Part shown: positions 1 to 5,341 of the stretch, piece by piece | How positions within the stretch are numbered: the first letter of the stretch is position 1 | Layout of the letters: every line of letters begins with the position of its first letter | The notes under the pieces: model-generated | What the model saw: only the letters and a program-made list of their open reading frames with translations | Database searches by the model: none | What the model was told of the DNA's origin: nothing | DNA from: JADYZU01 sp964443055 | GTDB taxonomy: Bacteria; Pseudomonadota; Alphaproteobacteria; Rhodobacterales; Rhodobacteraceae | Assembly (NCBI GenBank): GCA_964443055.1 | Contig: CAYUBT010000176.1 | Location: forward strand, 1 to 5,341 | Direction: 5' to 3' | DNA length: 5,341 nucleotides | Program-made: the position numbers and the translations under genes

Positions 1-1065
1 ACCGGGGCGGGCAACCTTCCCGAACCCGAACCCGAACCCGAACCCGAACCCGAACTTGTCGTGTCGGACAGCGCCCGGCAACCTGCCCGCCGCAGCGGAT
101 TTTGGCCCGGGGTTCTGGGCGGGCTCATCGTCTCGGTCCTGGGCCTTGGTGCGGGCTGGTGGCTGTTCGCAGGACAGGAAGAAGAGGTCGTGGCCTTCGA
201 GGCGCGGCTCGCGGCGCAGGAGCGGGCGCTTGCCGATCTTTCTGAACAGGCCGCCGTTCCCGAGCCCGGCCCCGATCTGGCCCCGCTCGAGGATGACATC
301 GCCGCATTGCGCGCCGATCTGGTGGCGCGCACAGGGGAACTGACGGCGGCACTCGAAGAAATTCACACCCGTGTTGCCACGCTTGAACGAGCCCCGGTAG
401 CGGAGGGCACGCCCTCCGTCGGGGCAGACATTGATGATGACGAGTTGCAGAGGCTGCGCGCCGGACTGTCGGCCCTCTCGACCCGCGTCGACGAACTTGC
501 GGCTGCCCTTGACCGGCGCGACGCTGATCTGCGCGCGGAAATCACCCGGGCTGCCGAAGAAGCCGGCGCGACCGCCACCGGCACCCTGCGGGCGGCAGCG
601 GCCGCCCGGATCAGCGCGGCGCTTGAGACAGGCGTGCCATTTGCCGAGGCGCTGCTCGAGGCCGCAGGCGACGATCCGCCTCCCACGCTCGCTGCTTTGG
701 CCGACGAGGGCGTGCCGACGCTTTCCGGCCTTCGCGCAGGTTTTCCCGAGGCCGCGCGCGAGGCGCTGGCCGCCGCGCGGGACGAGGGGCTTGCCGGGGA
801 CGGCGACGGGATCGGTGGCTTCCTGCGCCGCACTCTGAACGTGCGGACCACCGCGCCGCGTGCGGGCGACGACCCGGATGCGGTTCTGTCGCGGGCCGAG
901 GCGGCGCTTGCGGAAAATGATCTCGATTCAGCGCTTGCCGGGATTGCCACGTTGCCCGAAGTCGTACGCGCGGCCATGGGTGCCTGGCTGGGCCAGGCCG
1001 AGATGCGCCAGCAGGCGCTGGTCGAGGCGGCGGCGCTGACCAGCCGCCTGCAAGAGGGGAATTGA
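1..1065 (+). CDS. Mic60/mitofilin-like inner-membrane protein (5' partial)
   Basis: The reading frame is open from base 1, so the true start is outside the window; 354 residues are visible. A GTG at 61 could serve as a start but has no ribosome binding site, and the frame upstream of it encodes a Pro-Glu repeat (visible residues 7-18), so I treat the gene as partial. Next come a short basic stretch, one transmembrane segment (about residues 34-57), and a charged Ala/Glu/Arg-rich coiled-coil region (about 60-185). The C-terminal domain (about 195-354) carries the helical pattern of mitofilin, including GFLRRTLNVRT near 273-283 and a final block rich in Ala and Leu. Alphaproteobacterial Mic60 homologues are anchored in the inner membrane with the coiled coil in the periplasm, are related to the mitochondrial cristae organiser, and are commonly encoded next to hemY, as here. 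Family assignment rests on architecture, C-terminal pattern and neighbour, and is fairly secure. Function in this organism is inferred. Confidence 0.8.
   Translation, partial: TGAGNLPEPEPEPEPEPELVVSDSARQPARRSGFWPGVLGGLIVSVLGLGAGWWLFAGQEEEVVAFEARLAAQERALADLSEQAAVPEPGPDLAPLEDDIAALRADLVARTGELTAALEEIHTRVATLERAPVAEGTPSVGADIDDDELQRLRAGLSALSTRVDELAAALDRRDADLRAEITRAAEEAGATATGTLRAAAAARISAALETGVPFAEALLEAAGDDPPPTLAALADEGVPTLSGLRAGFPEAAREALAAARDEGLAGDGDGIGGFLRRTLNVRTTAPRAGDDPDAVLSRAEAALAENDLDSALAGIATLPEVVRAAMGAWLGQAEMRQQALVEAAALTSRLQEGN
19..54 (+). repeat. Six tandem copies of CCCGAA encoding (Pro-Glu)6
   Basis: Six uninterrupted copies of the hexamer CCCGAA lie in frame with the Mic60-like gene and encode alternating Pro and Glu. 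This would be a stiff acidic linker on the N-terminal (cytoplasmic) side of the transmembrane segment. Because the unit is six bases, copy-number change would add or remove PE pairs without shifting the frame. Confidence 0.95.
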
Positions 1066-1074
1066 GAGCGCAAC

Positions 1075-2514
1075 ATGCTGAAGTCGTTCCTCCATATCCT
1101 GCTGATTGCTGCCCTGGTCGTGGCGCTGACCTATGGCGCGCTCTGGCTTGCCGATCTTTCGGGCGGTGCGGTCGTGTCCGTTGCGGGCGTCGAGATCACA
1201 CTGTCGCCCCTGCAGATGGTGATCGTGCTCGGCCTGTCGATCGTCGCCGTCCTCATCCTGATCCGGCTGCTGGCGCTTGTTCTCGGCTTTCTGCGGTTCC
1301 TCGTCGGTGGCGAGACGGCGGTCTCGCGCTTTTTCGGCCGTGGCCGCGAGCGCAAGGGAATGAAGGCGCTGACCGAGGGTGTGCAGGCGCTTGCCACCGG
1401 CGAGGGGAAGCTGGCGCTGGCCCGGGTCGAGAAGGCGAACCGGCTGCTTGGCCGTCCCGAACTGACGCAGGTACTGGTCGCCCAGGCGGCGGAACAGGTA
1501 GGCGATGCGCGGCGCGCCGAAGCCGTCTATCGCGAGATGGCCGAGGACGAGCGTACCCGGTTCGCCGCCCTGCACGGACTCTTGCGGCAGAGGCTGGCCG
1601 CCGGTGATGCGGAGACCGCGCTGCGGCTGGCGCGGAAGGCGCTCGAACTGCATCCGGCCAATGTCGAGGTGCAGGACACGCTGCTGCGGCTTCAGGCGGA
1701 TGCCGCCGACTGGCGGGGTGCACGGACGACACTTGCGGCCAAGCTTCGCAGCGGCACCCTGCCGAAAGATGTCTGGCGGCGGCGCGAGGCGGTCCTTGCC
1801 CTGTCGCAGGCCGAGGCGTCCGACGATGCCGCTGCCGCGCGCGAGGGAGCGGTTACTGCCAACCGCCTCTCGCCCGATCTGGTTCCGGCGGCGGTCAGGG
1901 CGGCGCAGGCGCTTGTTCATGACGGTCACACGAGGCAGGCGGCGCGCGTGCTCCGCAAGGCATGGGCCGCGCGGCCCCATCCCGACCTTGCTGCGGCCTA
2001 TGCCGCGCTCGCCCCGGACGAGGCCCCGGCCGAACGGCTGAAACGGTTCGAGCCGTTCCTGAAGTCGCGCCCCGAAGACCCGGAAACGCGGATGCTGCTG
2101 GCCGAGCTGCAGATCGCCGCAGAGGATTTCCCCGCCGCGCGCCGTGCCCTGGGGAGACTGCCCGAAGACAACCCTACCGCACGAGCCCTCACGCTCATGG
2201 CCGCCATCGAACGCGGTTCGGGGGAGGAAGACGCCGTGGTACGCGGCTGGCTGACCCGGGCGCTCACCGCGCCGCGTGGGCCGCAATGGGTCTGCAGCAA
2301 CTGCCAGCAGATCCACGGCGAATGGCGGGCGCTCTGCAGCAATTGCCATGCGCTCGACACGCTGGAATGGCGCAGGCCCGTGGCGGATGAGGTAGCAATG
2401 CCGGCGGGGGTGGAGCTTCTGCCGCTGATCGTCGGCTCTCCGCGTGACAGGGTGGACCCTGACCCCGGGCCGGAGCCGGATGCCGCCGCGCCCGATGATC
2501 CCTCAACCGCCTGA
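1075..2514 (+). CDS. hemY: HemY, TPR-containing inner-membrane protein of heme biosynthesis
   Basis: This 479-residue protein has two N-terminal hydrophobic segments (about residues 5-28 and 43-78). A basic patch follows (about 84-97), and then a long run of TPR-like helical pairs (about 98-395), for example around AETALRLARKALELHPANVEVQ. This is the standard HemY_N plus TPR architecture. Near the C-terminus is CSNC-X10-CSNC (Cys407, 410, 421, 424), a rubredoxin/zinc-ribbon-like metal site, followed by a Pro/Asp-rich tail. HemY in proteobacteria is encoded with heme biosynthesis genes and affects late tetrapyrrole steps; its exact biochemical role is not settled, and it is unrelated to the Bacillus oxidase also called HemY. 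The ATG at 1075 is 9 bp after the upstream stop, with GAGAG six bases before it, suggesting co-transcription with the Mic60-like gene. Its last 12 bases overlap the end of the convergent enolase-like gene. Confidence 0.9.
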   Translation: MLKSFLHILLIAALVVALTYGALWLADLSGGAVVSVAGVEITLSPLQMVIVLGLSIVAVLILIRLLALVLGFLRFLVGGETAVSRFFGRGRERKGMKALTEGVQALATGEGKLALARVEKANRLLGRPELTQVLVAQAAEQVGDARRAEAVYREMAEDERTRFAALHGLLRQRLAAGDAETALRLARKALELHPANVEVQDTLLRLQADAADWRGARTTLAAKLRSGTLPKDVWRRREAVLALSQAEASDDAAAAREGAVTANRLSPDLVPAAVRAAQALVHDGHTRQAARVLRKAWAARPHPDLAAAYAALAPDEAPAERLKRFEPFLKSRPEDPETRMLLAELQIAAEDFPAARRALGRLPEDNPTARALTLMAAIERGSGEEDAVVRGWLTRALTAPRGPQWVCSNCQQIHGEWRALCSNCHALDTLEWRRPVADEVAMPAGVELLPLIVGSPRDRVDPDPGPEPDAAAPDDPSTA

Positions 2515-3807
2515 GCGACGCCCCCACCAGGTCTGCTGCAGGGCGCTGCCTCCGGCATAGGGCGGGGCAGCGGTCGCATCGGCGATGCGCAGGCATTCGT
2601 TCCATTTCGCCATGCGTTCGGACCGGGTGAACGATCCGACCTTCAACTGACCGCAGCCAAGGCCCGTGGCAAGATGGCTGATCGAGACATCCTCGCTCTC
2701 GCCCGAGCGGGCCGAGACCACGGCACCCCAGCCCGCCCTTCGGGCCGCGGCAAGGGCGTCGAGTGATTCGCTGACGGTCCCGGCCTGATTGACCTTCACG
2801 AGAACTGCATTGCAGGCCCTGTCGCGCGCCGCCTCCTCGATCAGCGCGGCATCGGTGACAAGGTAGTCGTCGCCGATGATCTGCACATGTTCCCCGAAAC
2901 GGCGGGTGAATTCGACCATCCCGGCGCGGTCATCCTCGGCCAGGGGATCCTCGATCGCGGCCACGGGCCAGTCATCTAGCCAGCGGCCCAGCAGGTCGAT
3001 GAACCTGCCCGTGTCCAGCTCCCGTCCTTCGAGCGCGAGGCGGTAATGATCCCCCGACCTGAACTCGGAGGCAGCAATATCAAGCGAGACCACCACCCGG
3101 TCGCCCGGAGTCTCGCCCGCCAGCGTGATCGCCTCGACCAGCGTCGCGAGCGCCTCCTCGTTGCTGGCGAATTCGGGCCACCAGCCGCCCTCATCCGCCA
3201 CGCCGGCGAGCCTGCCCCGACGTGCCATGATGTCGCCCGCCGCGAAATAGACCTCGCTCGTGACCTCCATCACCTCGTCGAAACTTGCTGCGGCGGGAAC
3301 CATGATCATGAAATCCTGGATGTCGACCCGCCGTCCGGCATGGGCACCTCCGCCGAAGATCTGGATTTCCGGCAGCGGGACGCTCGGGGCGGTTCCGGCC
3401 AGATCGGCGACGTGCCGCCAGAGCGGCACGCCCTTCGCCGCAGCCCCCGCGTGCAGCACGGCGAGCGAGGCGGCGACAGTGGCATTCCCCCCCAGCCTCT
3501 CCTTCATCCGCGACGGATCAAGTGCGCGGATCACGTCATCGGCCGTGCGCTGGTCGCTTGCATCGAGTCCTACTACGGCGGGGCCAATCGTCTCGCGCAA
3601 GGACTGCAGCGCGCGGTTCACGTCACGGCCGCGCAGATGCGGCCCGCCGTCGCGCAGATCGATCGCCTCACGCGCGCCGCGCGATGCCCCGGCCGGGGCG
3701 ATGGCGCGGCCGGTCGCGCCGGACGCCAACGTGACCTCGGCCTCGATCGTCGGATGCCCGCGCGAATCCCAGACCCGCCGCGCGGTGAGCCCCGTGATGG
3801 CTGTCAT
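2503..3807 (-). CDS. Enolase paralogue with altered substrate pocket
   Basis: This 434-residue protein is full length for the enolase family. It shows the N-terminal DSRGHPTIEAEV block (residues 14-25), the mobile loop PAGASRG (38-44), HAG (His156), QDFMI (164-168), DEGG (205-208), the metal ligands Asp243, Glu286 and Asp313, the catalytic base Lys338 in LVKVNQ, ARSGESED (366-373) and GQLKVGS with Lys389. By yeast numbering it keeps Ser39, His159, Glu211, Asp246, Glu295, Asp320, Lys345, Arg374, Ser375 and Lys396. Glu168 is Asp165, His373 is Ala366, Ser36 is Ala39 and Thr40 is Arg43. Canonical enolase interconverts 2-phosphoglycerate and phosphoenolpyruvate. Here Mg-dependent proton abstraction seems intact, but specificity may differ. 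The gene starts inside the kinase stop codon (ATGA) and has a clear Shine-Dalgarno sequence. I assign no symbol, because eno would imply the glycolytic enzyme. A weakly active or redundant enolase remains possible. Confidence 0.88.
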   Translation of the reverse strand: MTAITGLTARRVWDSRGHPTIEAEVTLASGATGRAIAPAGASRGAREAIDLRDGGPHLRGRDVNRALQSLRETIGPAVVGLDASDQRTADDVIRALDPSRMKERLGGNATVAASLAVLHAGAAAKGVPLWRHVADLAGTAPSVPLPEIQIFGGGAHAGRRVDIQDFMIMVPAAASFDEVMEVTSEVYFAAGDIMARRGRLAGVADEGGWWPEFASNEEALATLVEAITLAGETPGDRVVVSLDIAASEFRSGDHYRLALEGRELDTGRFIDLLGRWLDDWPVAAIEDPLAEDDRAGMVEFTRRFGEHVQIIGDDYLVTDAALIEEAARDRACNAVLVKVNQAGTVSESLDALAAARRAGWGAVVSARSGESEDVSISHLATGLGCGQLKVGSFTRSERMAKWNECLRIADATAAPPYAGGSALQQTWWGRRSGG

Positions 3808-4829
3808 TGTCCGGCTCCTTCATATTCTGCGGCAAGTGCGGTGGTTAAGACTTCGAGCGTTTCCACCGGCTGCCGGATCAGCGGCGTGGCGATATGGCGC
3901 ACCGCCTCCTGTTCTGCCTTGTCCAGATATTCCACCGGAGACTTGCCATCGACCCGCGCCAGCATGAGCGCCGGAAGCAGCGCGCAGACCCGCGCCTCGA
4001 TCACTGCGGGTTCTTCCCACGTCACATGCGGGAGGTAGACATCGCGGAACCTGCCGATCCCGGCCAGAAGCTGCGCGCGGCTGTGTGGCAGATGCAGCGC
4101 CTTGAGCGCCAGATGATTGAGGCAGAACGCCAGATCGAACGCCGGATCGCCCATCGTCGCGCATTCGGCATCAAGCAGGAGCGGCGTATCGCCGCGAAAC
4201 AGGATATTCTTCGGGCTCGCGTCGCCATGGATGAGGGTCACCCGGCTGGCATGGAGGTTTTCCGCCAGTGCCGTCAATGCCTCGGCAAGCAGGGGGTGGC
4301 GGCTGGCGGTGAACAGCAGATAGGGTTCGATCCGGATCGCGTGAAAATCATCGGCATTGTCGAATGGCGTGGCGTCGAAACCGGGCGCGGTCGCAGCGGC
4401 ATGGATGCGGCCGAGCAGATCGCCGACATGTGCCGCCTCGTCGCGGTCGGGCTCTTCGCGCAGCAGCATGTCCTTCCACAGACGGATGTCGTCGCCTGTC
4501 AGGAACTCCATGGCGAAGCCGCCTTCGTGCGCGGAGCGCCCGTGAAGCTGCGGGGCGTTGTCGGGCAGGAGCCCGGCGACAAAGGTCAGCCAGGCATATT
4601 CCGCACGGTTGCGGTGGACCGGGACGTGCCAGCTCTCGGCGACCTTCAGTTTCTCGAGCGCGAACTTCACCGCGACCACTCGTCCGTCCGGCAGAACGAC
4701 CCGGGCGATATCCGAGGCGACGCCGCCGGTGAGTGGCGTGACGGTGAGAGGGTCGTCCCCGGTGCAGAGGCCAAGCTCGAGCAGCAGACGGTGACAACGC
4801 CGCTCCAGACCGATGGATTCATTTGCCAT
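3804..4829 (-). CDS. APH-fold small-molecule kinase (phosphotransferase family)
   Basis: From the chosen ATG the protein has 341 residues. It has the aminoglycoside phosphotransferase/choline-kinase fold. The Gly-rich loop is LTGGVASDI (33-41). A candidate ATP-binding Lys55 (AVKFAL) and a helix-C Glu77 (AEYAWL) follow. The catalytic Brenner motif is HGDASPKN (His201, Asp203, Asn208), and the metal-binding segment is LDAECATMGDPAFDLAF with Asp220, Gly227-Asp228-Pro229 and Asp232. All kinase residues look intact. Members phosphorylate hydroxyls of many small molecules, so the name does not imply drug resistance; the 4-bp coupling to an enolase-like gene points to metabolism. An upstream in-frame ATG at 4877 (357 residues) has GGAAGGGGA 11 bases before it and cannot be excluded. 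The 4829 start has only a weak AGG eight bases away, but it begins just before the conserved region. The frame stays open to 5222, though that extension runs into the rRNA-type promoter region and looks non-coding. Confidence 0.85.
   Translation of the reverse strand: MANESIGLERRCHRLLLELGLCTGDDPLTVTPLTGGVASDIARVVLPDGRVVAVKFALEKLKVAESWHVPVHRNRAEYAWLTFVAGLLPDNAPQLHGRSAHEGGFAMEFLTGDDIRLWKDMLLREEPDRDEAAHVGDLLGRIHAAATAPGFDATPFDNADDFHAIRIEPYLLFTASRHPLLAEALTALAENLHASRVTLIHGDASPKNILFRGDTPLLLDAECATMGDPAFDLAFCLNHLALKALHLPHSRAQLLAGIGRFRDVYLPHVTWEEPAVIEARVCALLPALMLARVDGKSPVEYLDKAEQEAVRHIATPLIRQPVETLEVLTTALAAEYEGAGQ
3815..3820 (-). promoter_or_regulatory. Shine-Dalgarno AAGGAG for the enolase-like gene
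   Basis: On the minus strand AAGGAG sits seven bases before the ATG at 3807, within the last codons of the kinase gene. With the ATGA stop-start overlap it fixes the enolase-like start and supports coupled translation of the two genes. Confidence 0.85.
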
Positions 4830-5121
4830 TCGCACGACCTGTCCCTGATCCGCCCCGCGGCGGTTGCTCCGACTCATGCTGCCGCTTTTCCCCTTCCGCC
4901 GCCAGAGTGCGGGCAGCGATTCCCCTGGACACGAAGGATTCGCGATTTCGCTCACGGTTCCGTGAGGAGTCGAGGCAAGTTTCACGCAAGAATCATGCTC
5001 TTCAGCGTAGCAAAGTTGCCCGGCGCCTTTTGTCCCCCAAAGAGAGGCAGCCCTAAGATACTGATATAACATGAATAATCTGAACATCACTCCGGACTCG
5101 CCTGCCGGTGCAAAAAGCCCC
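4830..5121. other. Divergent intergenic region between the kinase gene and the putative rRNA promoter
   Basis: I see no convincing protein gene here. It should contain the leftward promoter of the kinase-enolase unit. AT-rich sequence lies around 5055-5090, where the minus strand reads TTCAGA (5078-5083), an 18-base gap and TATCTT (5054-5059). That is only a weak sigma-70 match, so I do not call it as a promoter. The inverted repeat at 4951-4966 lies between this AT-rich stretch and the gene. Confidence 0.5.
4951..4966. repeat. Perfect inverted repeat upstream of the kinase gene
   Basis: CTCACGG and CCGTGAG face each other across two bases, 74 bp upstream of the possible kinase start at 4877 and 122 bp upstream of the start at 4829. 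As DNA it could be a dimeric repressor operator; as RNA it could form a stem with a GTTC loop in the 5' leader. No U-tract follows on either strand, so it is not an intrinsic terminator. Which role applies cannot be told from sequence. Confidence 0.5.
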
Positions 5122-5150
5122 TTGCGGACCCCTGCCGAAATACCTAGATA
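5122..5150 (+). promoter_or_regulatory. Putative rRNA operon promoter (TTGCGG-17-TAGATA)
   Basis: A -35-like TTGCGG (5122-5127) is separated by exactly 17 bases from a -10-like TAGATA (5145-5150). An A-tract (5112-5116) lies just upstream, as in UP elements. The arrangement resembles rRNA promoters of Rhodobacteraceae as I recall them, and a boxA-like leader element lies about 140 bases downstream. Transcription would start near 5157. The assignment rests on pattern and context. Confidence 0.55.
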
Positions 5151-5240
5151 CCCGTTCACCGCGACGGGGCAGACGCCTCGAAGCGCAGGCGGGGCGACCA
5201 GATGTCCAACCGCCGGGAACATCGGAAAGCATCAGGCTGG

Positions 5241-5260
5241 TGCGCCGCAATCAGGGCGCA
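5241..5260 (+). other. Small hairpin in the putative rRNA leader
   Basis: TGCGCC and GGCGCA form a perfect 6-bp stem with an eight-base loop between the putative promoter and the boxA-like element. No T-run follows, so it is not a terminator. It may be leader secondary structure; in GC-rich DNA such a stem can also arise by chance. Confidence 0.35.
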
Positions 5261-5289
5261 AAGGTCACGATGTCCGGCCGGGGCTCCTC

Positions 5290-5341
5290 GTTCTTTGACA
5301 TGATTGTTTTTTTGAAGGGATATGCGGGCGGTCTGGTCTGT
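5290..5341 (+). promoter_or_regulatory. boxA-like antitermination site and start of the 16S rRNA leader
   Basis: GTTCTTTGACA (5290-5300) matches the E. coli rRNA boxA GCTCTTTAACA at 9 of 11 positions. Such sites load the Nus antitermination complex on rRNA transcripts. The following GAAGGGATATGCGGGCGG (from 5314) resembles the pre-16S leader found in Rhodobacterales, where it would form one half of the RNase III processing stem. The mature 16S gene is not in the window, so this is a prediction about what lies to the right. Confidence 0.6.

Noticed and set aside
19..54. CCCGAA array considered as a CRISPR or other repeat array
   Set aside because: The units are contiguous six-mers with no spacers and are in frame within a coding region.
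928..2349. Long minus-strand open frame (473 codons) opposite hemY
   Set aside because: It is antisense to a well-supported hemY, its product is low-complexity and rich in Arg/Gln/Gly with no recognisable domain, and such frames are common opposite GC-rich genes.
2544..2572. Perfect 7-bp stem CGCTGCC/GGCAGCG about 30 bp after the hemY stop, considered as a terminator
   Set aside because: The loop is 15 bases, no T-run follows, and it lies within enolase-like coding sequence; such stems arise by chance at this GC content.
2575..2589. 6-bp stem CGCATC/GATGCG with a three-base loop after hemY
   Set aside because: It has no T-run and lies inside the enolase-like coding region, so there is no support for termination.
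3046..4038. Plus-strand open frame opposite the enolase and kinase genes
   Set aside because: It shadows two genes with intact catalytic motifs, and its product has no family pattern.
3894..5069. Plus-strand open frame of 391 codons opposite the kinase
   Set aside because: It is antisense to the kinase motifs and continues into non-coding DNA, with no domain pattern.
4878..5222. N-terminal extension of the kinase to an ATG at 5222
   Set aside because: The extra 115 residues beyond the 4877 start look non-coding, lie antisense to the putative rRNA promoter, and are not needed for the kinase fold.
5071..5298. Small plus-strand frame of 75 codons before the right edge
   Set aside because: It spans the putative rRNA promoter and the boxA-like site, lacks a good ribosome binding site, and its product has no recognisable features.

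Overview
The window is GC-rich, densely coding DNA that looks like a Rhodobacteraceae-type alphaproteobacterial chromosome. Three things suggest this: a mitofilin/Mic60-like gene followed directly by hemY (a typical alphaproteobacterial neighbourhood), a HemY with a C-terminal four-cysteine motif, and a right edge that resembles the leader of a Rhodobacterales rRNA operon. No species can be named from this sequence.

Layout. Bases 1-1065 (+) hold the C-terminal part of a Mic60-like inner-membrane protein whose start lies left of the window. It is followed 9 bp later by hemY (1075-2514, +). The opposite strand carries a two-gene unit transcribed leftwards: an APH-fold small-molecule kinase (about 4829 down to 3804) and an enolase paralogue (3807 down to 2503). 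These two genes overlap by 4 bp (ATGA), and the enolase start has a good Shine-Dalgarno sequence. The enolase gene ends inside the end of hemY, a 12-bp tail-to-tail overlap. Bases 4830-5341 hold no convincing protein gene. They contain the 5' region of the kinase gene, including a perfect 7-bp inverted repeat, and then a rightward promoter candidate (TTGCGG-17-TAGATA), a small hairpin and a boxA-like element. Together these look like the promoter and leader of an rRNA operon whose 16S gene would lie past the right edge.

How the genes fit together. Mic60 and HemY are both membrane-anchored and probably form the end of a heme/membrane-organisation operon. The kinase and enolase-like enzyme look like a separate, translationally coupled metabolic module. 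The enolase keeps the catalytic Lys, the general-acid Glu, the second active-site Lys and all three metal ligands. It differs from glycolytic enolase at several substrate-contact positions: Glu168 to Asp, His373 to Ala, Ser36 to Ala and Thr40 to Arg in yeast numbering. The pair may therefore phosphorylate and then dehydrate a substrate other than 2-phosphoglycerate. This is the most promising candidate in the window for an uncharacterised system; the substrate cannot be read from the sequence.
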